This document shows positions 36,809 to 45,227 of a DNA stretch of 64,000 nt, one piece after another. The position numbers and the translations under genes were made by a program. Origin of the DNA: an uncultured Christensenellaceae bacterium (GTDB lineage: Bacteria > Bacillota > Clostridia > Christensenellales > CAG-314). Below the pieces are notes generated by a model, which saw only the letters and a program-made list of their open reading frames with translations, was not told the DNA's origin and searched no databases. The first letter of the stretch is position 1, and every line of letters starts with the position of its first letter. Where the stretch lies: contig CAJUCX010000002.1 in NCBI GenBank assembly GCA_910585195.1, forward strand, positions 88,036-152,035, read 5' to 3'.

Positions 36809-37894
36809 ATGCAGCAAAAGAAAATATCCAAAGATTATTTTTCTGAGAGAAATTATAACAATCTACAGAAACTTAATAAAATCATATTTGAAGATTTGCC
36901 TGATTTTGCCGGCGAGTTTTTTATTGGAATAGAAAATAGAACTACGCCTTTGACCAGACTGAATTATGCGTATGATTTACGGATTTTTTTCGACTATTTG
37001 CTTAAAGAAATTCCGTTATATAGTAAATATTCTTCCGTAAAAGATATTACGCTGGAAGATTTGAATAAGTTGACTACACGCGATTTAGAGCGTTATTTAA
37101 GTTATCTTTCATTTTATACCCCGCCAAAACATAATGACGATGACGTGTTAAAAAATACTGAGCGCGGTAAAGCAAGAAAATTATCTTCTGTCAGAGCGTT
37201 TTTTAAGTACTATTTCAAAAAAGATAAATTATCTTCAAATATTGCGGCAAACGTTGATACACCAAAACTGCATGATAAAGAAATAATCAGGCTTGAATCT
37301 GATGAAGTTGAAAATTTACTTCATGAAGTAGAAAAAGGTTCTTTCCCTTCTGCCAGGCAAAATGCATTTAAGGAAAAGACTCAACTTAGAGATTATGCAA
37401 TGATTTCTTTATTTTTAGGTACAGGCATTCGTATAAGTGAATGCGTCGGCTTAAATGTTGACGATATAGATTTAAGAAATAAAAGTTTTGTCGTTACCAG
37501 AAAAGGCGGAAATCGTGTTGTGCTTTATTTTTCAGACGAAGTCGAACTGGCGTTATGTGCCTATATGGAAAGTCGTTGCACGGATGATAAAATTCCACCG
37601 GGTGAACGCGCCCTATTTTTGTCGTTACAGAAAAAGCGCATAACCGTTCGCGCTGTCGAGAATATTGTTAAAAAATATGCATTGCAAGTTACTCCGTTAA
37701 AAAAAATTACTCCGCATAAGTTGCGCAGCACTTTCGGCACGGAATTGTATCGCGCTACAGGCGATATTTATGTTGTGGCAGACGTTTTGGGGCATAGCGA
37801 TGTCAATACTACAAAGAAGCACTATGCTGCTATAAGCGAAGATATAAGACGAGAAGCGTCTACAAAAGTAAAATTACATAAAAGTGATGAATAG
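36809..37894 (+). CDS. Tyrosine recombinase, XerC/XerD-like
   Basis: The 361 residues have an N-terminal SAM-like DNA-binding domain (about 30-145) and a catalytic domain with the full active-site set R208, K232, H303, R306, H329 and nucleophile Y339 (GTGIRISE, HKLRSTFG, LGHSDVNTTKKHYA). It is somewhat longer than classical XerC/D because of an insert around residues 103-122. It sits directly before lexA, not in an element, so a chromosomal role such as dimer resolution is more likely than phage integration. It could also act in trans on elements such as the hemZ block. Confidence 0.9.
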   Translation: MQQKKISKDYFSERNYNNLQKLNKIIFEDLPDFAGEFFIGIENRTTPLTRLNYAYDLRIFFDYLLKEIPLYSKYSSVKDITLEDLNKLTTRDLERYLSYLSFYTPPKHNDDDVLKNTERGKARKLSSVRAFFKYYFKKDKLSSNIAANVDTPKLHDKEIIRLESDEVENLLHEVEKGSFPSARQNAFKEKTQLRDYAMISLFLGTGIRISECVGLNVDDIDLRNKSFVVTRKGGNRVVLYFSDEVELALCAYMESRCTDDKIPPGERALFLSLQKKRITVRAVENIVKKYALQVTPLKKITPHKLRSTFGTELYRATGDIYVVADVLGHSDVNTTKKHYAAISEDIRREASTKVKLHKSDE

Positions 37895-37927
37895 ATTTTG
37901 TTTATTAAATTAAAATTAAATTTCCCA

Positions 37928-37955
37928 AAATGCAAACAAATGTTTGCATTTTTTA
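37928..37955 (+). terminator. Hairpin after the recombinase that is also a candidate LexA operator
   Basis: AAATGCAAAC and GTTTGCATTT pair around AAAT and run into Ts, a good terminator. The core GCAAACAAATGTTTGC also resembles the Gram-positive LexA box GAAC-N4-GTTC with G to A at the first position and the symmetric C to T. Its right arm overlaps the lexA -35 box, fitting autorepression. Confidence 0.6.
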
Positions 37956-37972
37956 TATTTATATTTTATAAT
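37944..37972 (+). promoter_or_regulatory. lexA promoter, predicts a leaderless transcript
   Basis: TTGCAT (37944-37949) and consensus TATAAT (37967-37972), spacing 17 bp. The -10 ends 6 nt before the lexA ATG at 37979 and there is no Shine-Dalgarno. Confidence 0.72.
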
Positions 37973-37978
37973 TTACTT

Positions 37979-38596
37979 ATGACAGATAAAAAAATAGAAA
38001 TGAATAATAAACTAAACGCAGTTTTGGAGTTTATTAAAACATATGCTACCGATTTTGGGTATCCTCCGTCTGTTCGTGAAATCTGTAAAGAACTGAATAT
38101 CAGCTCCACTGCAACCGTTTATTATTATATAAACAAATTGCAACAACGCGGTGATATTTCAAAATCTCCGCAAAAGAATCGAGCATTGGAAGTTAAAAAT
38201 TTTCAAAATACCGACGAGCGATATCAAGATGTGCCTCTTATCGGGCGCGTTCATGCAGGAAACTTGACTTTTGCAGAAGAAAACTTGGATGAAATTTATT
38301 CTTTTTCAGACAATTTATTTGGCGCTAAAGACTTGTTTATGTTAACTGTTGTCGGTGAAAGTATGGTAGATGCAGGTATTAATGACGGTGATATGGTTGT
38401 GGTTAAAAAACAACAAACAGCAAATAACGGTCAAATAGTTGTAGCGCTGGTTAATGATGAAGCCACTGTAAAAAGATTTTATAAAAAAAATAATTATTTC
38501 CTTTTACATCCTGAAAATAAAGAATTTGACGATATTGTTGTTTTGAAATTGGATATTTTGGGTGTTGTAGTTGGGTTAGTAAGAAAATTCAGATAA
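37979..38596 (+). CDS. lexA: SOS repressor LexA
   Basis: LexA represses DNA-damage genes and cleaves itself when RecA filaments form. ATG 37979 gives 205 residues, the standard size; the open frame upstream encodes only a hydrophobic stretch that overlaps the promoter. The winged helix is clear (GYPPSVREICKELNISS, TVYYYINKLQQRG). Cleavage site A93-G94 (RVHAGN), nucleophile S128 (GESMVDAGI) and general base K165 (EATVKRFY) are all present, so self-cleavage should work. Confidence 0.95.
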   Translation: MTDKKIEMNNKLNAVLEFIKTYATDFGYPPSVREICKELNISSTATVYYYINKLQQRGDISKSPQKNRALEVKNFQNTDERYQDVPLIGRVHAGNLTFAEENLDEIYSFSDNLFGAKDLFMLTVVGESMVDAGINDGDMVVVKKQQTANNGQIVVALVNDEATVKRFYKKNNYFLLHPENKEFDDIVVLKLDILGVVVGLVRKFR

Positions 38597-38603
38597 ATAA
38601 AAA

Positions 38604-38630
38604 AAGAGCGGATTTTTTCGCTCTTCTTTT
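38604..38630. terminator. Bidirectional terminator between lexA and ynbB
   Basis: AAGAGCG (38604-38610) and CGCTCTT (38619-38625) form a stem with T-rich sequence on one side and A-rich on the other, serving both converging genes. Confidence 0.8.
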
Positions 38631-39857
38631 TTACAGAAGATTTAGTTTTTTTATGCAATATTCTAAAGCGAGTTTGGCGTGCTCGAAACTTAAGCCGCCT
38701 TGTAAATATGCAATATACGGTTCTTTTATGGGAGAGTCGCAACTTAACTCGATTGACGCACCTTGTACAAAACATCCTGCGGCCATTATTACTTGATCGT
38801 TGTACCCGGGCATATCCCATGGATATGGCGTTGCAAAACTATCAACAGGAGAAGCGTATTGTATTGTCTGACAAAATTTTATAAGTTGTTCTTTGTCATT
38901 AAATTTAATTGAACAGATAATGTCATTGTATTTTTCTTTTGATTTCGGAAGTGTTTCAAAACCTAGTTTTGAAAGTGCGTGAGAAAATAAAAGTCCCCCT
39001 TTTATTGCTTGTGCAACGGTATGCGGCGATTGATACAATCCTTGGTAAAAATATTGATAGCCGCTTATATATGAACCTACTTCCATACCGATTGACGGCG
39101 CTGTCAATCGATTAGCTGCTAAATCTACGAAAGTTGATTTTCCCGCAATATATCCTCCTGTAGGCGCAAGTCCTCCACCTATGTTTTTTATCATAGATCC
39201 TGCCATTAAATCAGCGCCTATGGAAACGGGTTCTTTTATGTCTATAAATTCTCCGTAACAATTATCCACAAAAACTACTGTGTCAGGACTTATTTTTTTT
39301 ATTAGACAACATGCTTTTTTTATTTGATGAGTTGTAAGCGGAAGCCTGTTGCAATATCCGCGTGAACGCTGCATAAAGATGAATTTTACTTTATTTGCAG
39401 TTAAATATTTTTCTATTTTTGTGTAATCAAAATCGTTATTAACTAATTCGATTTCATCGTAATTTATGTTAAAATCTTTTAATGAGCCTATATTTGAGCC
39501 TTTTATGACGTCTTCCAGTGTGTCATAAACAGGGCCCGAAATACTTAATAGCGTTTCGGTTGGTCTGAGTATGCCGAACAGGCAAAGCGATATTGCGTGG
39601 GTGCCTGAAACGATGTTTGGAGAGAATAGCGCTTTTTCACATTCAAATACTTCCGCAAAAATTTCACATAAAGTATCTCTGCCTACGTCATCGTAGCCAT
39701 AGCCGCTTGTACCTGCAAAATGTCTTAAAGCTACTTTATTATTTTGAAAGGCATTATGAACCTTCTTGAAGTTTTGAAAGGCAATATCATCTACTTCTTG
39801 AAAATTATTTGTTAATTCTTCTTCACATTCTTTTATAAATTTTGTAATTTTATCCAT
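38631..39857 (-). CDS. ynbB: YnbB-type PLP-dependent enzyme (methionine gamma-lyase/aluminium resistance family)
   Basis: The 408 residues match the YnbB/Alr family of fold-type I PLP enzymes: RHFAGTSGYGYDDVGRD, ALFSPNIVSGTHAI, VFVDNCYGEF and the PLP lysine in GSMIKNIGGGLAPTGGYIAG. The family is annotated as methionine gamma-lyase-like from sequence similarity; its true reaction is not established. In Firmicutes it lies near miaA, as here (52 bp downstream of it in reading order the gene begins before miaA ends). Confidence in family is high, in function low. Confidence 0.88.
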   Translation of the reverse strand: MDKITKFIKECEEELTNNFQEVDDIAFQNFKKVHNAFQNNKVALRHFAGTSGYGYDDVGRDTLCEIFAEVFECEKALFSPNIVSGTHAISLCLFGILRPTETLLSISGPVYDTLEDVIKGSNIGSLKDFNINYDEIELVNNDFDYTKIEKYLTANKVKFIFMQRSRGYCNRLPLTTHQIKKACCLIKKISPDTVVFVDNCYGEFIDIKEPVSIGADLMAGSMIKNIGGGLAPTGGYIAGKSTFVDLAANRLTAPSIGMEVGSYISGYQYFYQGLYQSPHTVAQAIKGGLLFSHALSKLGFETLPKSKEKYNDIICSIKFNDKEQLIKFCQTIQYASPVDSFATPYPWDMPGYNDQVIMAAGCFVQGASIELSCDSPIKEPYIAYLQGGLSFEHAKLALEYCIKKLNLL

Positions 39858-39908
39858 AATTTTATCCGTATGCCATTACTATTAGTGAAATAATATAATT
39901 AAGTTTAA

Positions 39909-40817
39909 TTATTTTTGATTGTAAATCTCTAAAATTTGACGAATTAATTCGTTAGTACTTAGTGTTGCGTCAAGCCAAAAAGCATCCATTTTTTTATAAA
40001 ACGTTATTTGTCTTTTTGCATAGTTTCTGCTATGTTGTTTAATCAATTCGATTGATTGGCTCAAGTCGCACTCGCCGTTAAAATAAGCAATCAATTCTTT
40101 ATACCCTATGCCTTGCAAACTTTGTGAATTAGGCGGAATTGTTTTATAAATAGAATATACTTCGTCAACTAAACCTTTTTCAAGCATTTTATCAACACGC
40201 ATATTTATTCTATTATATAAATCTTCTCTACTTCTGTTTAGTACAAATAGTTTATAGGAATATCTTGGTTTTTGCTTGTTTTGTCCGGAAGATTTGGTTC
40301 TGCCTGTTGTATAATAAATTTCTAATGCGCGTAAAACCTTCTTGATGTCATTTGGGTGAATGATTTCCGCAGATTGTGGGTCAATATCGTGCAAAAGAGA
40401 AAACATATAGTCGTTTCCTTTCTTATCCTTTAATTGTATAAGGTTTTCGCGTACCTTGCATGTATCAAGGCCTTCTTCAAAATCAAATTGATATAATAAA
40501 TTTTTGAAGAAAAAACCTGTTCCGCCAACAATTAACGGAATTAAATTTCGCTTATCAAAATCTTGCAAAATTTTTTCGGCTTCTTTTTTGAATAAATAAC
40601 TGCTGAAAGATTCATTCGGATTTACAATATCAATTAGATGATGCTTTACTATTGATTGCTCCTCTTTTGTTGGCTTTGCCGTTCCAATGTCAAAACCTTT
40701 GTATATCTGCATAGAATCTGCGGAAATGATTTCTGTATTTAATTTCTGTGCAAGTTCTAAAGCCAATCGACTTTTTCCGACTGCTGTCGGACCTAGAATG
40801 CCTAATATTGGTTTCAT
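39909..40817 (-). CDS. miaA: tRNA dimethylallyltransferase MiaA
   Basis: MiaA adds a dimethylallyl group to A37 of tRNAs reading UNN codons. The 302 residues have the P-loop GPTAVGKS, ISADSMQIYKGFDIGTAKP, IVGGTGFF and SLQGIGYKE. MiaB, encoded at the head of the same cluster, then methylthiolates the product. Its ATG is 1 bp past the mutL stop, so translation is probably coupled. Confidence 0.96.
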   Translation of the reverse strand: MKPILGILGPTAVGKSRLALELAQKLNTEIISADSMQIYKGFDIGTAKPTKEEQSIVKHHLIDIVNPNESFSSYLFKKEAEKILQDFDKRNLIPLIVGGTGFFFKNLLYQFDFEEGLDTCKVRENLIQLKDKKGNDYMFSLLHDIDPQSAEIIHPNDIKKVLRALEIYYTTGRTKSSGQNKQKPRYSYKLFVLNRSREDLYNRINMRVDKMLEKGLVDEVYSIYKTIPPNSQSLQGIGYKELIAYFNGECDLSQSIELIKQHSRNYAKRQITFYKKMDAFWLDATLSTNELIRQILEIYNQK

Positions 40818-40818
40818 A

Positions 40819-42636
40819 TCAAAATACTCGTTTGAACCATTTTTCTATCTCGCGTTTGGTTATTTTTACTATAACCGGCCGACCGTGCGGGCAACGCAAA
40901 GTGTCTGATTTATCTAAATTCTTCTTTAATTGTTCTATATCGTCAGGTAGTAGTTTATTGCCGGCTTTTACTGCTGCTTTACATGCTGCTTTTGCGATTT
41001 TTTCTTTTATAAACTTTATATCAATTTTTTCGGTGCTCAAATTTTCAAGAAAACTGTTTGCAAATTGCTCTAAATCTGCATTGGCAAACATTAGCGGCAC
41101 TTCGGAAATTTTGAACGAAGATGAACCGAATTCTTCAATCATAAAACCGCAATCTTGAATTTTTGTTATATTTTTTAAGATAAATTCTCTTTCGTCCGGC
41201 TTTGCGTTAAAAATATACGGTATCAAAAGCGCTTGTTTTATATTCTTATTTTTATCAAAATTTAACATAAATTCATCATACAGCATCATTTCGTGTGCGG
41301 CATGCTGGTCAACAAAATATAAGTTGTCTTGATTTTGAATTATTATATAAGTATCAAATGCGGTTCCTATGGTTATGCTTTCCTCAAAAAATATTTTTGT
41401 TGTTTCTTGTTCAACGTAAATATCCTCCTTATTGTCATTTTGTAAAGTAAACTCTGGCGCTGACAATTTTGGTGAAATGAAAGACTGTTGCGGCCGCAAA
41501 AAACTCTTGAAAAATTCTTTTTCACTGTCAAATGGTAATTTTGTTTCGACATTATTTTTTAAGGATAATGATTCTTCATTATTAATTATTGCTTGACTCT
41601 GTTTAATATTGTTTTGACTATTTGACAATTCTATTTCAGGCATAGATTTATTGTCATGGTCCAAAATCTCTTTTACCGGAATATAAACTGCATAAAAAAC
41701 GCTTTGAGAATCTTCAAACTTCACTTCCAGTTTATTTGGGTGAACGTTTACGTCAACTTTTTCAGGCGGCAGTTTTACGTTAAGTACAAAAAACGGGTAT
41801 GCTCTTGTGGTAAGATATCTATCAAATGCTCTTTGCACTGCTGTACAAACAGTATTGTTATTAACGTATCTGCCATTGACGATTACTGTTTGATATGTTC
41901 TGTTTGGTTTTGTAAAATTCTTGTCACCTATGTAGCCGCATACTTCTATATCTTTATAAAACCAATTTATTTTTTTACAACTTGAAAGAGTATTTTTGTC
42001 ATAAACAGCAAAAATTGCAGATTCCAAACCTGTGCCCTGTGAATTGTATATGATGTTGCTGTTTGAAGCGTATTTAATTGCAATGTCAGGATTTGCCAAA
42101 ATCAAGCGTTGAACTAAATTTGTAATTTCGGCAGTTTCACCTGAAGGTTTTTTTAAGAATTTTTTGCGAGCAGGAGTATTGAAAAATAAATCCGAAATTT
42201 TGATACTAGTGCCTATAGGCGCACCTATAATATCTTTGAAAGTTTTACATCCCCCTTCCAGCATCAATTTCGTACCGAATTCATCAGATTTGGTTTTTGT
42301 AATGATTTCAACTTTTGTTACTGCGGCAATACTGGATAATGCTTCGCCTCTGAAACCTAAAGTTGATATTTTTTCCAAATCGGTTTCATTTGATATTTTG
42401 CTTGTCGCGTGGTTCAGAAAGGCAGTTTCAACGCTGTCGCATTCTATACCGCAACCGTCGTCAATAACTTGTATTGTTGTAAGTCCGCCGTTTTCCACGT
42501 AAATTTCCAACTTTTTTGCGCCTGCGTCAATAGAGTTTTCAACTAATTCTTTGACAATAGATGCAGGGCGTTCGACAACCTCTCCTGCAGCTATTTTGTT
42601 ATAAACAGAACTTTGTAATACATTTATTTTTGCCAT
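40819..42636 (-). CDS. mutL: DNA mismatch repair endonuclease MutL
   Basis: MutL couples MutS mismatch recognition to strand incision. The 605 residues have the GHKL ATPase motifs (VENSIDAGA, DDGCGI, GFRGEALSSI), a linker and a C-terminal domain with the metal-binding endonuclease motif DQHAAHE and CPHGRP. The endonuclease is therefore intact, as expected in an organism without MutH. AAGGA lies 11 bp before the ATG. It is 8 bp downstream of mutS. Confidence 0.96.
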   Translation of the reverse strand: MAKINVLQSSVYNKIAAGEVVERPASIVKELVENSIDAGAKKLEIYVENGGLTTIQVIDDGCGIECDSVETAFLNHATSKISNETDLEKISTLGFRGEALSSIAAVTKVEIITKTKSDEFGTKLMLEGGCKTFKDIIGAPIGTSIKISDLFFNTPARKKFLKKPSGETAEITNLVQRLILANPDIAIKYASNSNIIYNSQGTGLESAIFAVYDKNTLSSCKKINWFYKDIEVCGYIGDKNFTKPNRTYQTVIVNGRYVNNNTVCTAVQRAFDRYLTTRAYPFFVLNVKLPPEKVDVNVHPNKLEVKFEDSQSVFYAVYIPVKEILDHDNKSMPEIELSNSQNNIKQSQAIINNEESLSLKNNVETKLPFDSEKEFFKSFLRPQQSFISPKLSAPEFTLQNDNKEDIYVEQETTKIFFEESITIGTAFDTYIIIQNQDNLYFVDQHAAHEMMLYDEFMLNFDKNKNIKQALLIPYIFNAKPDEREFILKNITKIQDCGFMIEEFGSSSFKISEVPLMFANADLEQFANSFLENLSTEKIDIKFIKEKIAKAACKAAVKAGNKLLPDDIEQLKKNLDKSDTLRCPHGRPVIVKITKREIEKWFKRVF

Positions 42637-42644
42637 AGTAAAAT

Positions 42645-45224
42645 TTAATCCTTAGCTAAATCAATCAAGTCTGATAAAATGCCAAAAGCTTCCAGCGGTG
42701 AGCATTTATTTAAGTCAATTTCTTTTAGGACTCGAATGACTTTTTGTGCTTGTTTAATGCTTCTATCGTTATTAGGCGGTTGTGAATTATTTATATTGAA
42801 AGTAATATCTGCCGTTTCAAGTCTTTCTAAAATTGTACGCGCATTTTCAATTACTTCGTTTTTAATGCCTGCAAGTGCCGCAACTTCGATACCAAAACTT
42901 TTATTTGCCCCGCCGCGTGCTATTTTACGCAAAAATATAATAGAATTGTTAAACTCTTTAACGCAAATTTTGTAGTTCTTGACGCCTTCTATTTTTCCTT
43001 CCAGTTCGGTTAATTCATGATAATGAGTTGCAAAAAGAGTTTTTGCTTTTATTTTTTGAGAAATATATTCCATAACTGCCCAAGCAATGCTTAATCCGTC
43101 AAACGTTGCCGTACCCCTTCCGACTTCGTCAAGAACGATAAGACTTTTTTCTGTGGCGTTGTTGAGAATAGTTGCTACTTCCGACATTTCTACCATAAAA
43201 GTACTTTGCTTGAAAGTTAAATCGTCGTTGGCACCTACACGCGTAAAAATCTTATCTATTATTGAAATTTGCGCTTGTTTTGCTGGCACAAAACAACCGA
43301 TGTGCCCCATATAGGCAATTAAGGCAACTTGACGCATAAACGTGCTTTTGCCGGCCATATTTGGTCCTGTTAAAATCATTGTACGATTTTCTCCGTTATC
43401 AAGCAAAACGTCATTAGGGACGAATTTTTCGTCTTTCAAAAATTTTTCCACTACGGGATGTCGGCCGTTTTCTATATAAAGTCTGTCGTTTTTTACAAAT
43501 GACGGTTTGCAATAGTTGTTTTCCACCGCAACAACAGCAAAAGACACTAAGCAGTCTAATTGTGCAATAGAATCTGCAATTGCTTGCAATGGTCTTATAT
43601 GCGCTTTTAATTGCTGTAAAATGTCGGCGTATAGGTCTTTTTCGATTTTTAGTCCCTTGTCGTGAGAGGTTAATATATCGTTTTCCAAAACTTTAAGTTC
43701 GTCATTGATATATCTCTCCGAATTGGAAATTGTTTGCTTTCTGACGTAATCAAGCGGAACTAAATTTTTGTAAGAATTAGTTACTTCGTAATAGTAACCG
43801 AAGACTCTGTTAAACCCGATTTTTAAGTTTTTTATACCTGTTTTTTCTCTTTGTTTTGCTTCGAGTTCATTTATAAGTCTGACGCCGTTTTCTGATAAAT
43901 TGCGACATTCGTCCAAATTGGCATTGTAACCTGTTTTTATGTAGCCGCCGTCTCTCATATTTGTGGGAGCGTCATCGTCTATTGCATCGTTTAACAGTTT
44001 TTCTATTAAATCGAGACAAGGCATCTCTCTGTCTAAATTTTGCAAGTAAGAGTTTGTGCAATTAGAAATAACGCTTTTAATTTGCGGAATGCTGCCGAGC
44101 GACTGGCGCAATGCAATGCAGTCTTTAGGCATTAAACTCCCATAAGCGATTTTTGTAGTAATTCTCTCCAAATCCTTAACAGATTGCAAATGTTCTCTCA
44201 AATTTTCGCGTAACAGAAAATTTTTTATTAGTTCTTCGACGGCATCAAGACGATAATTTATTTGTGAAATATCTTGCAACGGTTGTTCCATCCAGTGGTT
44301 TAACAAACGACTGCCCATTGCAGTTTTTGTTTTGTTTAACAGCCAATATAGTGAACCGCGTTTTTTTCTGTCGTGAGATGATACAAAAAGTTCGAGATGA
44401 CTTTTTGCATTTGCATCAAGCAACATATACTGCGCCGTATCTATAAATTTAATATTTTTCAAGTGAATTAAGGAAATTTTTTGTGTTTCATTGATGTATT
44501 TAAGCAAATTTCCTGATGCGCAGACAGAAGAATTATTTACAAATTCTTTATTTTTAGCAGAAAAATTATTAAATTGCGCTTTCAATAATTTTTCCGCTTG
44601 GGAAACTGTTAAATCACAATTTTCATAGTTTACAAATTTAGGAATAATATTTTGTTTAATATAAGAACTTTCATTCAGTTTACAAGAACGTTTGTTGCAT
44701 AATACTTCTTTAATATTTAGTGAAATTAAATGTTCAAAGAGTTTGGATATGCAATATTCCCCCTCAAAAACAGTTGTGTAAATTTCTCCTGTTGAAATAT
44801 CTGCCCAAGTAACGGCACAGTCTTTGTCAGAAGTGTAAATGCTGGCAATGTAATTATTTGTATTATCTTCAAGCATTTCGCTTTCTGCTATAGTGCCCGG
44901 TGTAATAACACGTATGACACCGCGTTCGACAAGACCTTTTGACGCTTGCGGGTCGGTAAGTTGCTCGCATATTGCTACTTTATGTCCTGTAGAAACCAAT
45001 TTTGCTATATAATTTTCCGCCGCGTGAAACGGAATTCCGCACATTGGCGCCCGTTCTGTTTCTCCGCAATTTTTTCCGGTTAAAACTAAATCTAATACTT
45101 CGCTTGCAGTAATTGCATCTTCATAAAACATTTCGTAAAAATCGCCTAAACGGTAAAGCAAAATGCAATCTTTGTACTGTTCTTTTGTGATTAGATATTG
45201 TCTCATCATTGGTGATAAAGCCAT
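42645..45224 (-). CDS. mutS: DNA mismatch repair protein MutS
   Basis: MutS recognises mismatches and small loops. The 859 residues begin MALSPMMRQYLITKEQYKD with the mismatch-contacting GDFYEMF (Phe-x-Glu) motif, and end with the ABC-type ATPase: Walker A GPNMAGKSTFMRQ, signature STFMVEM, Walker B SLIVLDEVGRGT and the H-loop FATHYHEL. GAGGTAG precedes the ATG, 3 bp after miaB. It is cotranscribed with miaB, mutL and miaA. Confidence 0.97.
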   Translation of the reverse strand: MALSPMMRQYLITKEQYKDCILLYRLGDFYEMFYEDAITASEVLDLVLTGKNCGETERAPMCGIPFHAAENYIAKLVSTGHKVAICEQLTDPQASKGLVERGVIRVITPGTIAESEMLEDNTNNYIASIYTSDKDCAVTWADISTGEIYTTVFEGEYCISKLFEHLISLNIKEVLCNKRSCKLNESSYIKQNIIPKFVNYENCDLTVSQAEKLLKAQFNNFSAKNKEFVNNSSVCASGNLLKYINETQKISLIHLKNIKFIDTAQYMLLDANAKSHLELFVSSHDRKKRGSLYWLLNKTKTAMGSRLLNHWMEQPLQDISQINYRLDAVEELIKNFLLRENLREHLQSVKDLERITTKIAYGSLMPKDCIALRQSLGSIPQIKSVISNCTNSYLQNLDREMPCLDLIEKLLNDAIDDDAPTNMRDGGYIKTGYNANLDECRNLSENGVRLINELEAKQREKTGIKNLKIGFNRVFGYYYEVTNSYKNLVPLDYVRKQTISNSERYINDELKVLENDILTSHDKGLKIEKDLYADILQQLKAHIRPLQAIADSIAQLDCLVSFAVVAVENNYCKPSFVKNDRLYIENGRHPVVEKFLKDEKFVPNDVLLDNGENRTMILTGPNMAGKSTFMRQVALIAYMGHIGCFVPAKQAQISIIDKIFTRVGANDDLTFKQSTFMVEMSEVATILNNATEKSLIVLDEVGRGTATFDGLSIAWAVMEYISQKIKAKTLFATHYHELTELEGKIEGVKNYKICVKEFNNSIIFLRKIARGGANKSFGIEVAALAGIKNEVIENARTILERLETADITFNINNSQPPNNDRSIKQAQKVIRVLKEIDLNKCSPLEAFGILSDLIDLAKD

Positions 45225-45227
45225 ATT

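Noticed and set aside
37898..37978. N-terminal extension of LexA from an upstream ATG
   Set aside because: It would add a hydrophobic stretch absent from the family and would be encoded by the terminator and promoter region; ATG 37979 gives the normal length.
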